Positions 29,988 through 38,847 of a stretch of 39,491 bases of DNA are shown here, one piece after another; position 1 is the first letter of the stretch, and each line of letters starts with the position of its first letter. Where the stretch lies: positions 1-39,491 of IMG/VR virus record IMGVR_UViG_3300008262_000128. One strand, 5' to 3'. A model generated the notes under the pieces. It had not been told where the DNA came from. It made no database searches and saw nothing but the letters and a program-made list of their open reading frames with translations. The DNA comes from a virus. Position numbers and translations under genes: made by a program.

Positions 29988-31433
29988 GTGGCGGCCCTCT
30001 ACCTCCCCGCCCCGATGGCGCACCAGTCGGAGGTGCTGGACGCCCCGGAGCGGTTCAAGGTCTGGCGAGCGGGTCGCCGAACAGGCAAGTCTCGCACCGC
30101 GCTGATCGCCAGCCTGCTAGGTCACGGTCAGGGCAAGCATCGCGGGGCGTTGCAGGGTGGTGACATCGTCTGGCTGACCCCCGACTACCCGCAGTCCCGA
30201 GCCATCTGGCGGGAGGAGCTGAAGCCTCGACTGGCTGGCCTCCCCGGTGTCACGCTTCACGAGACCGATCGCCGCATCCAGCTCGCGGGGCTGGGATCGC
30301 TGGAGCTACGGTCAGCGGAGTCGATCGACAACTTGCGCGGTCGATCGCTTGACGGGGCGGTCATCGACGAGGCGGCCTTCCTCGATCTGGAGTACGCCCT
30401 TGGCGGGGTGGTGATGCCTGCCCTCTTGGATCGCGGCGGGTGGCTGATCATCGCCTCGACCCCATCGGCAGGCTGGGATGGCAACAGCGGACGCCTGACC
30501 CCCAGCTACTTCAACCGACTCTGCGTGGCGATCGAGAACGGCGGTCGCGGGGCTGACTGGCGGCATTGGCACCACCCGACTGAGGCGAACACCCGCCTGT
30601 CGCCGACCGACATCGAGGCCCTGCGAGCCGAGTACCCACCGAACAGCGCCACCGCCCAGCAGGAACTCGACGCCAGCCTCACCGCGAGCGGTGCCGCCTT
30701 CTACCCCGAGCTATCCGACTGGGACAAGCTGGTCATCGATCGCTCACAGCTCCCGCACTTCCTGCCCGATTGGTGGCAGTTCTGGGCAGGGTACGACTGG
30801 GGCTACTCGCATCCGGCGGTCTTCGTCCCCTGCGCCGATGACGGCACTACGCTCTACGTCTTGGACGCCCTCTACCTGCACCGCGAGCAGGACCACGAGC
30901 AGGCCGCCAGCATCCGGGGATCGCTGGTTCTCCCCGGGCAGGACGGTCGCGTCCCATCGGCTTGCAGTCGGCGGGTCTACGCAGGCCACGATGCCTTCGC
31001 CCAGCGGATGGCGCACACCGCCCAGCCGGAGACGGTGGCAGACGTGTTCGACCAGTACGGGATCGCCCTGTCCAAGGCCAGCCTCGACCGTGACGCTGGG
31101 GCCAAGGTCATCCGCCGCCTGCTCAGTCAGGATCGCCTGCGCTTCGTGGACACCGTGGGGACGCGCCGTCTCTTGGCTGAGTTGCAGGCGCTGGTGCCGG
31201 ACCCCAAGCGACCGAACGTGCCGCTCAAGCGGGATGCCAACGAGCGGGGCGAGAACGGTGATGACGGGGCGGATGCGTTCCGGTACGCGCTGGCCTCCCT
31301 GCCCTACTTGGTCACCGAGCCTGCCCCACCCAAGGGGATCGGTCCGGAGGGGCGCGATCCCGGGAGCTGGGAGCAGTATGTGCCGGGGGTGGCGGAGGAC
31401 TACCGGGACGAGGCAGGCGGGTTCGTGATGTAG
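29988..31433 (+). CDS. terL: Large terminase subunit (packaging ATPase/nuclease)
   Basis: A 481-aa protein from GTG 29988, immediately after the small subunit. ATPase: Walker A GRRTGKS (29-35), Walker B AVIDEA (Asp127, Glu128), and coupling motif ASTPS near 156-160. Nuclease (RNase H fold): Asp270 in AGYDWGYSHP, a second Asp near 293 (VLDALY), and DGADAFRYAL near the C-terminus. It pumps DNA into the prohead and cuts concatemers. Length and motif order are normal for the family. A compact hairpin follows the stop. Confidence 0.95.
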   Translation: MAALYLPAPMAHQSEVLDAPERFKVWRAGRRTGKSRTALIASLLGHGQGKHRGALQGGDIVWLTPDYPQSRAIWREELKPRLAGLPGVTLHETDRRIQLAGLGSLELRSAESIDNLRGRSLDGAVIDEAAFLDLEYALGGVVMPALLDRGGWLIIASTPSAGWDGNSGRLTPSYFNRLCVAIENGGRGADWRHWHHPTEANTRLSPTDIEALRAEYPPNSATAQQELDASLTASGAAFYPELSDWDKLVIDRSQLPHFLPDWWQFWAGYDWGYSHPAVFVPCADDGTTLYVLDALYLHREQDHEQAASIRGSLVLPGQDGRVPSACSRRVYAGHDAFAQRMAHTAQPETVADVFDQYGIALSKASLDRDAGAKVIRRLLSQDRLRFVDTVGTRRLLAELQALVPDPKRPNVPLKRDANERGENGDDGADAFRYALASLPYLVTEPAPPKGIGPEGRDPGSWEQYVPGVAEDYRDEAGGFVM

Positions 31434-31448
31434 GGCAACCATTGCCCT
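31432..31448 (+). terminator. Hairpin after the large terminase gene
   Basis: AGGGCAA-CCA-TTGCCCT is a perfect 7-bp stem overlapping the terL stop. There is no T-run. It may reduce read-through from the terminase transcript into the separately promoted head operon. Confidence 0.4.
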
Positions 31449-31460
31449 TGCGCGGAGGGG

Positions 31461-31518
31461 TTGCGCTTGACCGAGGTTCGGTGTATGTTCGGGGTGCGTT
31501 ATTCTGCCAGAGGTGTAT
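31461..31518 (+). promoter_or_regulatory. Head-operon promoter
   Basis: TTGCGC (31461-31466), 17 nt, TATGTT (31484-31489), identical in both boxes to the terminase promoter. The leader of about 23 bases carries AGAGGTG before ATG 31519 and lacks the CA-rich element. It probably drives the virion genes. Confidence 0.75.
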
Positions 31519-31782
31519 ATGCAAGCTGGGAAGAAGCGATATGCAGTCGATCGGCTTGAAGGCGACTACGCCGTCCTCGTCGATGACGATTCCGGGGCAG
31601 AAGTGGTGATTCCACGCGCCAAGCTCAAGCAGGCCAAAGAGGGCGCGATGTTCAACGTCTCGATGCGCGGTTCGTCACCGATGTGGGAGTCCGCCGAGCG
31701 TGATCTGCGTTCGGAAGTCGCCCGCAAGATGGATATGCAAAAGCGTCTCGGTTCGATGCGCCGTCCGGAGGGCAAGTACTAA
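31519..31782 (+). CDS. DUF3006-like small protein
   Basis: An 87-aa protein from ATG 31519. Residues 8-55 match the DUF3006 pattern: YAVDRLEGDYAVLV, an acidic turn, then VVIPRAKLKQAKEG, a small beta-barrel-like fold common in Firmicutes proteins of unknown function. The C-terminus is charged helix. It is first in the head operon and overlaps the next gene by TAATG. Its role in the virion or in assembly is unknown. Confidence 0.65.
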   Translation: MQAGKKRYAVDRLEGDYAVLVDDDSGAEVVIPRAKLKQAKEGAMFNVSMRGSSPMWESAERDLRSEVARKMDMQKRLGSMRRPEGKY

Positions 31783-32273
31783 TGCGCGGACTTGGTCGGA
31801 TGCTGATGACAGCAGTAGGCGATTCGCTGATGGCGCGACCCGATACAGTTGGGCTAAAGAAACGCATCGTGGAGAACCGCGAAAAAGTGCAGGAAATTGG
31901 CAATCCGCTCCTTCAGGAAATGCTTCGCAAGGACGGTATTTCGCAGGAGCGTATTGATGCGATGCGTGGAATGCTGGGTCGTCAGCTCGGCGCACAAGAA
32001 GACTCGCTGTATCAGGAGCGCATCAAGCCAGCGGTTGCCGCAGGCTGGAAAGGCCGGGGTGGCAACTGGACGTACGAAAGCCCCGACTCGGTGGACACCC
32101 CGCAAGGACGCCGTCCGCGAGTGCGTCAAACACTGACGGGCGTCATTCCCCTTAGCGCCGAGCATCGCGACTTAGAAAATATGGGAGCGCGAATGGAGGA
32201 AGAAAACGCGTTGCCCCTCGATGAACGAATCCGCCGTATGAGAGAGCGGATGGCCGCTCGCCGTAACCCCTAA
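31782..32273 (+). CDS. Hypothetical head-operon protein
   Basis: A 163-aa basic, helical protein (TAATG overlap with the preceding gene). It contains KKRIVENREKVQEI, a glycine-rich middle (GWKGRGGNWTYE) and an Arg-rich C-terminus (DERIRRMRERMAARRN). It may bind DNA or the portal. No family recognised. Base composition here is slightly less GC-rich than in the terminase genes. Confidence 0.55.
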   Translation: MRGLGRMLMTAVGDSLMARPDTVGLKKRIVENREKVQEIGNPLLQEMLRKDGISQERIDAMRGMLGRQLGAQEDSLYQERIKPAVAAGWKGRGGNWTYESPDSVDTPQGRRPRVRQTLTGVIPLSAEHRDLENMGARMEEENALPLDERIRRMRERMAARRNP

Positions 32274-32284
32274 CACCTCGCACA

Positions 32285-32608
32285 ATGTCAGCCACCGTCC
32301 TCAAATCCGCAGTCAAGACCATCGGCGCAGAGGGTGACGCCGCCAGCATCACAGGCTTCCCGTCAGCGGGTGGCGTGGCGGTGCAGATTGTCGGCTCGCT
32401 CTCGGCCACCATCACGTTCGAGGTCACGATCGACGGCACCAACTGGGTGGCGTTCAACATGACCCCGAGCAACTCTGGCACCGATGCCTCGACCGCGACA
32501 GCGGCGGGTGCTTTCAGCAAGCCGATGAACGGCTTCGCCGGGTTCCGGGCGCGTTGCTCGGCTTACTCCAGCGGTGCGCCTGTTGTGACCGTGCGCTACA
32601 CCTCCTGA
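32285..32608 (+). CDS. Putative small beta-sandwich structural protein
   Basis: A 107-aa, Ala/Thr/Ser-rich, strongly beta protein (VQIVGSLSATITFEVTIDGT, NWVAFNMTP). FAGFRARCSAY and VVTVRYTS resemble the last strands of Ig-like or decoration-type folds seen in phage head proteins. The position in the head operon supports a virion role. It is not assigned to a family. Confidence 0.5.
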   Translation: MSATVLKSAVKTIGAEGDAASITGFPSAGGVAVQIVGSLSATITFEVTIDGTNWVAFNMTPSNSGTDASTATAAGAFSKPMNGFAGFRARCSAYSSGAPVVTVRYTS

Positions 32609-32630
32609 TTCACCACACACCTGAGGCTGT

Positions 32631-32774
32631 ATGACCGAGTTCGTCATCTCGCAGGAACTGCTGGAGAAGATTCTCGCCTATCTGGCAAGCCGCCCGTACC
32701 ACGAAGTGGCGGGTGGCATTGAGGCGCTTAAGGCGCTGAAGCCGTTGGAGACGGGACCCAAGGCGGTCGAGTGA
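32631..32774 (+). CDS. Small helical phage protein, 47 aa
   Basis: Starts at ATG 32631 with MTEFVISQELLEKILAYLAS, then RPYHEVAGGIEALKALKP. Short proteins of this pattern are common beside phage head genes. The stop overlaps the next start (GTGA). Its brevity means it is easily missed. The function is unknown. Confidence 0.65.
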   Translation: MTEFVISQELLEKILAYLASRPYHEVAGGIEALKALKPLETGPKAVE

Positions 32775-33061
32775 GTGCGCTGATCTGGGCGGCGGTGGCG
32801 GTCTTCGCGCTCGTCCGGATCGAGGCGGTGGTTCGCCATTGGCTCCGGCTGGTCTATGTGGCACCTGTCGCGACCGAGCAGGACGTGGAGGTGCCGCAGG
32901 ACATTGCGGCACTGGCGATGCGGGAGTCGGAAGAGTGGGCGCAGGAAGAAGTCATCAAGGCCGCCAAGGAGCGGTTCCTCAAGGTGAAGGACACGACGAT
33001 GCCTGACGCGCAACGGTGGAACCTCGTGCGTCGGGCGCTTGGCATTGGAGAACTCGTATGA
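32771..33061 (+). CDS. Hypothetical protein with N-terminal membrane segment
   Basis: A 96-aa protein from GTG 32771. Residues 3-20 are hydrophobic (LIWAAVAVFALVRIEAVV). The rest is acidic helix (AMRESEEWAQEEVIKAAKER) with a C-terminal RWNLVRRALGIGELV. It overlaps the portal start by 4 bases (ATGA). A membrane protein directly before the portal could play a part in assembly. No family recognised. Confidence 0.6.
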   Translation: MSALIWAAVAVFALVRIEAVVRHWLRLVYVAPVATEQDVEVPQDIAALAMRESEEWAQEEVIKAAKERFLKVKDTTMPDAQRWNLVRRALGIGELV

Positions 33062-35361
33062 CCATCCCCTTCCTCGACCCTGAATACGACGAGACGCTTG
33101 AGCAACTCGTGCCGGAGGACGTAGAGTACGAGGAAGAGGCGGAAGCTGAGAACGAGATTCCCGGGGCCGCCGAGCCGTACGTCGCCGCCAGCTCTGGCGT
33201 GACAACGGTCGTGATGGATGCGAATGGGCAACGCGCCAACGAGGAGATCGCGCCCAACGACATCGAGACCGCCGCTCGCATCACGCTTCCTGAAGACGCC
33301 CAGCTTCGCGCCTTGTCTCGTGCGTTGTATGGCGATGATTTTCCGCTCGCCGAGGACAACGACGGCGAGGACCCCGCGCAGTGGGTGTCGTGGGTGCGGA
33401 ACCGCTGGACCGAGCGGCGGATGGCGATTGAGACCCATATGCACTTGGTCGAGCGCAATCGCTTGTTCCGCGCAGGCCAGCAGTGGGTGAGTGCGACTGG
33501 AATGGGACCGTGGCGTGAACCCGTCCGCCCGACCGAGTCAAGCCGTGTCGTCTACAACCTGATGGACAAGGCGCTGGACTCGCGCTTGCAGGTCATCACC
33601 GAGCAACGCCCCGGCTTCTCGGTGAACCCGATGACGCTGGACCCTGACGATCAGCGCAAAGCCGAAGCGCGGCAAGCCGCTCTCGATTACGCTTACGAAT
33701 CGCAACAGATGGCAGGCGTGATTCACGAGGCCTGCTACTGGGCGCAGACCGATGGCGTCTCGGGCCTTCACGTCTACTGGGATGCCGAGGCAGGACCGTG
33801 GGACGAGGCGATGGGCGAGAACGGCGAGAAGAAGCCGCTTGGCGATCTTCGCACCGACGTGGTGCGTGTCGAGCAGTTTCGCGTCTCCGCGAACGCCAGC
33901 TCAACGAAGAAGCCGTACTACGTCATCCTGCGTGAGGTCATCCCCGCCGTCGAGGCCGCGCAACGCTACGGCGCGACAGGCGCGGTGGCGTCGGGGCAGG
34001 CGAGCAATATCGCGCTGGGCGATGGGGCCGACTCGCTGGGCGACAACGGCGCACTCTCGCAGTGGACGATGCAACTCTCGAACCCCGGCGAGGCCGACCG
34101 CCTCAAGAACGCCGACGTGGTCGAGCGGTTTACGGTCTACGTCGAGAAGCACCCCGAGCTACTGCCCGAAGGGTTGCAATGCATCATTGTGGGCGATGCC
34201 GTTGTGGTGGGGCCGATGCCGCTTCTCTTTGGGGCGATTCCCTTTGTGCGCGTGACTGATGGCTCAAGTGATCCGAGCTACTTCCCGCGCCCGATTATGG
34301 AGCAGTGGATTCCGCATCAGCAGAGAATCAATGCGCTGATGTCTAAGTGGGTGGACTCCATTCGCGTCAACTCGGGCGGTCGCTTGCTCGCCCGTCCGGG
34401 CGTCATCCAGAAGGAGACCTTCATCGGCGGCCTGACTTCGGTGGTCGAGGTGACGGGCGCGGGGAGCCTCAACGATTCCGTGACGCCGATGCCGAGCTTC
34501 TCGGTGGCGAACGACGTGAAGGAGGCGCTCTCGCTAGAGAAGAAGGCGTTTGAGGATGCATCGGGCTACAACGATACCAGCCGTGGGCAGTTCTCCAGCT
34601 CGTCGTCGGGCCGTGCGATCCTCGCCGCCCGTGAGCAGTTGGAGCGCGTCTATGCGCCGTCCGTGCTGGCGATTGCAATGGCAATGACCGAGTGGGCCAA
34701 GGTGCAGTTGGCAGGAATGGCGTGGGGCTACGATGTGCCTCGCGATCTCGGAGCCGTGGGCAAGTCGCGTCCCGATCTTGCTCGCGCCCTCAACGCGCAG
34801 GACTTTGATGGCTCGGCGGATGTGAAGGTCGAACCGGAGACGCTGATGCCAATGCCCAAGGCAATGCGCCTCTTCCTGCTCGACGAGATGTTCAGCAAGC
34901 AACTTATCGATGCGCGGCAGTATCAGCGGCTGATGCCCTTTGCCATTATGAAGCAAATCCAGTCGCCGGATGCGGATCAAGAAGCGCGAGCCAATCGCAT
35001 CGCGGATGCGTTGCTCACGCGGCAGAACCCGCCGCCGATGCGCTGGCAGGACAACGAGGCAATTCATCAGGACATCTTGGAACGCAAGATCCTGTTGCAG
35101 GACGACATTGACGAGGACGTGATTCAAGCGGCAGACGCTCGCTGGCGAGAGCTGGCAAACCAAGCCGCACAGAAGCAAGGCGCTCCCGCTCCGGCTGGTC
35201 CGGAGCAAGCGCCCGCAGGACCCCAAGCGATGGGTGGGGCTAGTCCCTTCGCTCCCTCACCGGAGATGATGCCTACATCGACGACGCTCCCCGGCATTGC
35301 GGCTGAACCCGCGATTGCCCAAGGGGCGGCGAATATGTTCGAGGCGTTTGCTCCGCAGTAA
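33058..35361 (+). CDS. Portal protein (P22-type, long)
   Basis: A 767-aa protein from ATG 33058. The N-terminus is very acidic. RVVYNLMDKALDSRLQVITE and RPGFSVNPM match the start of the portal clip/stem domain. Later are FGAIPFVRVTDGSSDPSYF, the region before the tunnel loop, and SGYNDTSRGQFSSSSSGRAI, a characteristic portal segment. The C-terminus is Pro/Ala-rich. Twelve copies would form the DNA channel at the packaging vertex. The length matches P22- and N4-like portals (about 720-765 aa). Confidence 0.88.
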   Translation: MTIPFLDPEYDETLEQLVPEDVEYEEEAEAENEIPGAAEPYVAASSGVTTVVMDANGQRANEEIAPNDIETAARITLPEDAQLRALSRALYGDDFPLAEDNDGEDPAQWVSWVRNRWTERRMAIETHMHLVERNRLFRAGQQWVSATGMGPWREPVRPTESSRVVYNLMDKALDSRLQVITEQRPGFSVNPMTLDPDDQRKAEARQAALDYAYESQQMAGVIHEACYWAQTDGVSGLHVYWDAEAGPWDEAMGENGEKKPLGDLRTDVVRVEQFRVSANASSTKKPYYVILREVIPAVEAAQRYGATGAVASGQASNIALGDGADSLGDNGALSQWTMQLSNPGEADRLKNADVVERFTVYVEKHPELLPEGLQCIIVGDAVVVGPMPLLFGAIPFVRVTDGSSDPSYFPRPIMEQWIPHQQRINALMSKWVDSIRVNSGGRLLARPGVIQKETFIGGLTSVVEVTGAGSLNDSVTPMPSFSVANDVKEALSLEKKAFEDASGYNDTSRGQFSSSSSGRAILAAREQLERVYAPSVLAIAMAMTEWAKVQLAGMAWGYDVPRDLGAVGKSRPDLARALNAQDFDGSADVKVEPETLMPMPKAMRLFLLDEMFSKQLIDARQYQRLMPFAIMKQIQSPDADQEARANRIADALLTRQNPPPMRWQDNEAIHQDILERKILLQDDIDEDVIQAADARWRELANQAAQKQGAPAPAGPEQAPAGPQAMGGASPFAPSPEMMPTSTTLPGIAAEPAIAQGAANMFEAFAPQ

Positions 35362-35387
35362 CGGACCATTTACCCAAGGAGTACCGT

Positions 35388-36542
35388 ATGACCGCACCCA
35401 CGTTTCCCGGCGACGCCCCAGCCACCCCCGAGGTGGGGCCGGAGAACACCGCTGTCTACCTCGACCAACTTGCGGAGGACGCCGCTAAGGCCGCGCTCCC
35501 CGTCGATGAGGACTACGAGGCACAGGCGCGGGATGAGAAGGGCCGCTTCACCAAGGTCGAAGATGTTGCCAAGGCCGATGCAGGCGAGGGCGACAGCGAA
35601 GAGACGGCGGAAGAAGTGACGGCAGAGGCGACCGAAGGCGAGGCTCAGGCGGAGGCGATTGATTCGCCGATCCCGCTGACCGACCGCGACCCGATTGTTC
35701 CCATTAGCGTCAAGGTGGGAGACAAAGAGGTTCCGGGATTGCCGGATCTGATGGTAACCTACACCACGCCCGGGGGCAAAACCCGCACCGATCCGATTGA
35801 TAAGCTGGCGCGGTTGGCGGCGGATGGCATCTACAGCGAGCAACGCGAACAGCGGTTTCGTTCGATCGAGCAACAGAACTTGGAAACCCAGCAAATGCTG
35901 GAACAGTACAAGCAGACGCTCGAACAACGCGAATCCTATCTGGAGCAACTGCTGGCTGACGAGACGACCTATGTGGCGGAGAAGGATGCGTGGGACCGCC
36001 AGAATACGCCCGAGATGCGGTTGGAGCGCGAGCGTCAGAAGCTGGAGTACGAGCGCCAGCAGATGGCGTTACAACAAGTCGCGCAACAGGGCGAGCAGTA
36101 TTTTACGGGGACACTGACCCCAGCTTTGGACCTCATCGCGGAAGCCGTCCCGATGGTGGAACCTGAGGAGATCGTGGCGAAGGTGGCGCTCTACGTCCGG
36201 ACCCTTGAGGGCAGGAAGGGCTACGTCACGCCCGACCAGTATATGCAGTTAAATCAGTTCGTCCTTGATGAGGTCGCGCCGTGGGCGCAGACTTTGAACG
36301 AAGCGAGGGCGGAGAAGTACGGCACTCGAACCGCCGCGTCTGAGACGCTTGCCACAACGGTGCAGGATAAGAAGGCGATGGCGGTGCAAAGTCAGAAGGC
36401 TAAGGCGGTAGTCGCCAAGGCCGTCAAACCTGTCGGGAAGGGAGCCGGAGTGGCTCCAAAGTCCCGACCTGCTCCGACGAACGTGGATGATGCGATGGAA
36501 GACGCGGTGCAATCCGCCATCAATTCCGTTCTCGGGGGCTAA
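35388..36542 (+). CDS. Scaffolding protein
   Basis: A 384-aa protein between portal and major capsid, preceded by AAGGAGT. The N-terminal 110 residues are acidic and disordered. A long coiled coil spans about 155-230 (LETQQMLEQYKQTLEQRESY, RLERERQKLEYERQQMALQQ). The C-terminus is basic and Lys/Ala-rich (AMAVQSQKAKAVVAKAVKP), as needed for binding the coat. Scaffolds guide capsid assembly and then leave. Composition and position make the call. No protease motif is seen. Confidence 0.8.
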   Translation: MTAPTFPGDAPATPEVGPENTAVYLDQLAEDAAKAALPVDEDYEAQARDEKGRFTKVEDVAKADAGEGDSEETAEEVTAEATEGEAQAEAIDSPIPLTDRDPIVPISVKVGDKEVPGLPDLMVTYTTPGGKTRTDPIDKLARLAADGIYSEQREQRFRSIEQQNLETQQMLEQYKQTLEQRESYLEQLLADETTYVAEKDAWDRQNTPEMRLERERQKLEYERQQMALQQVAQQGEQYFTGTLTPALDLIAEAVPMVEPEEIVAKVALYVRTLEGRKGYVTPDQYMQLNQFVLDEVAPWAQTLNEARAEKYGTRTAASETLATTVQDKKAMAVQSQKAKAVVAKAVKPVGKGAGVAPKSRPAPTNVDDAMEDAVQSAINSVLGG

Positions 36543-36568
36543 CCCTTTTTCTGTGAGATAGTACAGCA

Positions 36569-37894
36569 ATGCCAAATCCTACTACGATTACCGATGCGGA
36601 ACTTCAGGGCCTCCTGAAGAATGTGTATTCCAACTTCCGCGAGAAGGTGCAGAACACTGTGACCCCGCTCGTCGCCCAGTTGTCGAAGGCGCGTGAGGGC
36701 GGGCCGAAGAACCTCCGTTGGGGCGGCAACGGCGTGTATTGGGACGTGGTTGTTGGGCGTCCGGCGGGTGGTAACTTCTCGAACGCTGGCTACTTCGGGC
36801 AGGACAGCACCGCTCGTGAAGTGCAGGCGTACACGGGCGTCGTCCGTGGCTACGTCCGTCGTCAGGTCGATGGGCTGGCGCTGATCGGCACCAAGTCCAA
36901 GGAGGCCGCGTTCCAGACCCTCGCTCGCAAGACGATGGAGGAGCTTCGTGAGGCCTCGGCCCTTATGATGCAGGGGTCGTTCCACGGCGCTGGCAACGGC
37001 ATCCTTGCGACGGTTGTCGCGGGTGTCACCAATGCCACCCAGACCATCACCGCGCCCTACGGCGTGGCGTCGTCGGGTCCGGCCACGCTCCTCCTCTCGG
37101 TCGGTGACTACGTCGCCGTGACCGATTCGACGGGCGCGACGGTTCGTGGCCGTGCGACGGTGAATGCCATCAACAGCTTCCCGTCCTCGACGCAGGCGAT
37201 TGTCACCCTCTCGGGGACAATCACTTCGACCACCAACGACATCATTGTCAAGGCTTCGACGAGCGACACGTCGTACAACTCGGCCACCAACGGCCTCATC
37301 AACATCACCAACCGGAGCGCGTCGTATGCGCTTCTGCACGGCATCACCGCCTCGACCTACGGGATTTGGGATGCCATCCGGATGGTGGCTGGCACTGATA
37401 CCCCGGATGCCGCTCAGCCGACCGAGTCGGACATTTGGGACCTCATCCAGAAGGTGTCTGGTTCGTCCGGTAAGGACGCGATGCTCCGTCCGCAGGAGTT
37501 CCTCCTGATGACGACCCCGGGCATCGGCAAGAAGCTGATGGAGAGCTTCGTCGGCCAGCGTCGCTTCGACGCCAAGGAGACCGCCCGCGTCATCAAGGGT
37601 GGCTACAAGGCGGTTGAGATCTGCGGCCTGCCGCTGGTGATGGATTACTACGTCCCCGCCGGGACCATCTATCTGCTCCACATCCCGTCCCTCGCGCTCG
37701 TCGATGCGAAGGATTGGGGCTTCGTGGAGTACGAGGGCGCGGGTCCGGTGCGGTGGCTTGACGGGCGCGATGCGTTCGAGATGACCTACGGGTACTACGG
37801 GAATCTCGCCTCGCTCCAGCGCAACAGCCACGGGTCCATCACGGGCTACACCGACACCGTCTTCTACAGCCACGCGGCTGTGCAGTCGGCGTAA
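36569..37894 (+). CDS. Major capsid protein (HK97 fold)
   Basis: A 441-aa protein. The N-arm (NVYSNFREKVQNTVTPL) is followed by an E-loop-like Gly-rich region (VVGRPAGGNFSNAGYF) and the spine helix SKEAAFQTLARKTMEELREA. A long beta insertion lies at 150-240 and the P/A-domain at 260-400 (FLLMTTPGIGKKLMESFVGQ). It is placed after the scaffold, with a strong hairpin behind it. The insertion at 150-240 (for example TLSGTITSTTNDIIVKAST) may be an I-domain-like module. The name rests on order, size and fold pattern. Confidence 0.85.
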   Translation: MPNPTTITDAELQGLLKNVYSNFREKVQNTVTPLVAQLSKAREGGPKNLRWGGNGVYWDVVVGRPAGGNFSNAGYFGQDSTAREVQAYTGVVRGYVRRQVDGLALIGTKSKEAAFQTLARKTMEELREASALMMQGSFHGAGNGILATVVAGVTNATQTITAPYGVASSGPATLLLSVGDYVAVTDSTGATVRGRATVNAINSFPSSTQAIVTLSGTITSTTNDIIVKASTSDTSYNSATNGLINITNRSASYALLHGITASTYGIWDAIRMVAGTDTPDAAQPTESDIWDLIQKVSGSSGKDAMLRPQEFLLMTTPGIGKKLMESFVGQRRFDAKETARVIKGGYKAVEICGLPLVMDYYVPAGTIYLLHIPSLALVDAKDWGFVEYEGAGPVRWLDGRDAFEMTYGYYGNLASLQRNSHGSITGYTDTVFYSHAAVQSA

Positions 37895-37897
37895 CGT

Positions 37898-37941
37898 CGC
37901 TAACGGGTGGAGGTGGGGTGGTCCCACCTCCCCCCTTAGCG
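37898..37941 (+). terminator. Long hairpin after the major capsid gene
   Basis: A perfect inner stem, GGAGGTGGG / CCCACCTCC with loop GTGGT, is continued by outer pairs CGCTAA / TTAGCG around a small internal loop. It is followed by GACCTTTCTT. It probably attenuates transcription, keeping capsid mRNA in excess over the downstream tail genes. Confidence 0.75.
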
Positions 37942-37963
37942 GGACCTTTCTTCGGAATCTTGT

Positions 37964-38392
37964 ATGCCTCTTAACTTCTTTGCTCCAAAGCCCGGACGGT
38001 TCGGCGTCGAGGTCGTGACCTTGACGGTGAAGCCGACCTTCGGGACGCTGGCGGCGGGGACCGTGGCCCATATGCTGGGCGGATATAACAAGCGAGCGCA
38101 GGTGTCGAGCGTCTCGATTGCGGCCACGACCTTCCCGACGGCGGCTACGTCCATTGTGGCGACCCTCCAGAAGAAGCCCTCCGGCACCGCCGTGGCGCTG
38201 ACCTCTGGGATTGACATCAACACCCAGACCGCGCAGACCGCTGTGCGTGGGAACGTGGCGGGGACCGTGACGGATGCGGCCCGCACCCTGAACCCCGGCG
38301 AGACCCTCCTCCTCTCGGTCGTGACGACCGGGGCGGTGAGCGTCCAGCCGAGCGATGTGGTGGTCACCGTTGAGCTGTTGGTGCTTGAGTAA
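37964..38392 (+). CDS. Putative capsid decoration/head-fibre-like protein
   Basis: A 142-aa, Thr/Val/Ala-rich, almost entirely beta protein (VEVVTLTVKPTFGTLAAGTV, and SIVATLQKKPSGTAVALTSG). It follows the capsid gene after a terminator-like hairpin and overlaps the next start by TAATG. Similar small beta proteins decorate capsids in many phages. There is no specific motif, so a head-completion role is the alternative. Confidence 0.55.
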   Translation: MPLNFFAPKPGRFGVEVVTLTVKPTFGTLAAGTVAHMLGGYNKRAQVSSVSIAATTFPTAATSIVATLQKKPSGTAVALTSGIDINTQTAQTAVRGNVAGTVTDAARTLNPGETLLLSVVTTGAVSVQPSDVVVTVELLVLE

Positions 38393-38844
38393 TGCCACTC
38401 TCGGTCATCGTGAATGACCGGGGAACCCCCGAGCCGCCGACGGAAGTCGTCCGGCGGCTTCGGGCGGTGGACCCCAAGCTCACGCTCCGGTGGGGGCCGT
38501 GGGGTGCGTGGCAGTTAGTGCGCGAGTGGCGGTCGGGTGACCGTCGCTGGGAGCGGGTGCAGACCGAGCGGTATGATCCCGCGATGGCCTTCGATGTGAT
38601 CGGCCATATCCCGAATCAGTGCGGCGTGGATGAAGTCCCGGCCTATGTGGAGCGCCTGCTCCGCGAGTGGTCGAATGCGGACGAGGCTACGCAGATGTTG
38701 AAGCAGATGGATCACTACCACACGGGGACGGCGACGAGTGAGGTAGAGGAGGCGGTGCAGGAGGCGATCGAGGAAACGATTGCTTCGGTGACCGCGCCAC
38801 TGGTCAAGAAGGGCCGTCGCAAGAAAGTCACTCTCGGGAGCTAA
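38392..38844 (+). CDS. Hypothetical structural-region protein
   Basis: A 150-aa protein. Residues 30-75 are beta-like and Trp-rich (LRWGPWGAWQLVREWRSGDR, then RWERVQTERYD). The C-terminal half is an acidic helix (TSEVEEAVQEAIEETIASVT) with a basic end (KKGRRKKVTLGS). It lies between the decoration-like and adaptor genes, three bases before the latter. Probably a virion or assembly protein. Family not recognised. Confidence 0.6.
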   Translation: MPLSVIVNDRGTPEPPTEVVRRLRAVDPKLTLRWGPWGAWQLVREWRSGDRRWERVQTERYDPAMAFDVIGHIPNQCGVDEVPAYVERLLREWSNADEATQMLKQMDHYHTGTATSEVEEAVQEAIEETIASVTAPLVKKGRRKKVTLGS

Positions 38845-38847
38845 CGA

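Noticed and set aside
36539-38398. 619-aa open frame on the minus strand over the major capsid and decoration genes
   Set aside because: It lies opposite two well-supported virion genes, and its Arg/His-rich sequence shows no domain. This is a GC-driven shadow.
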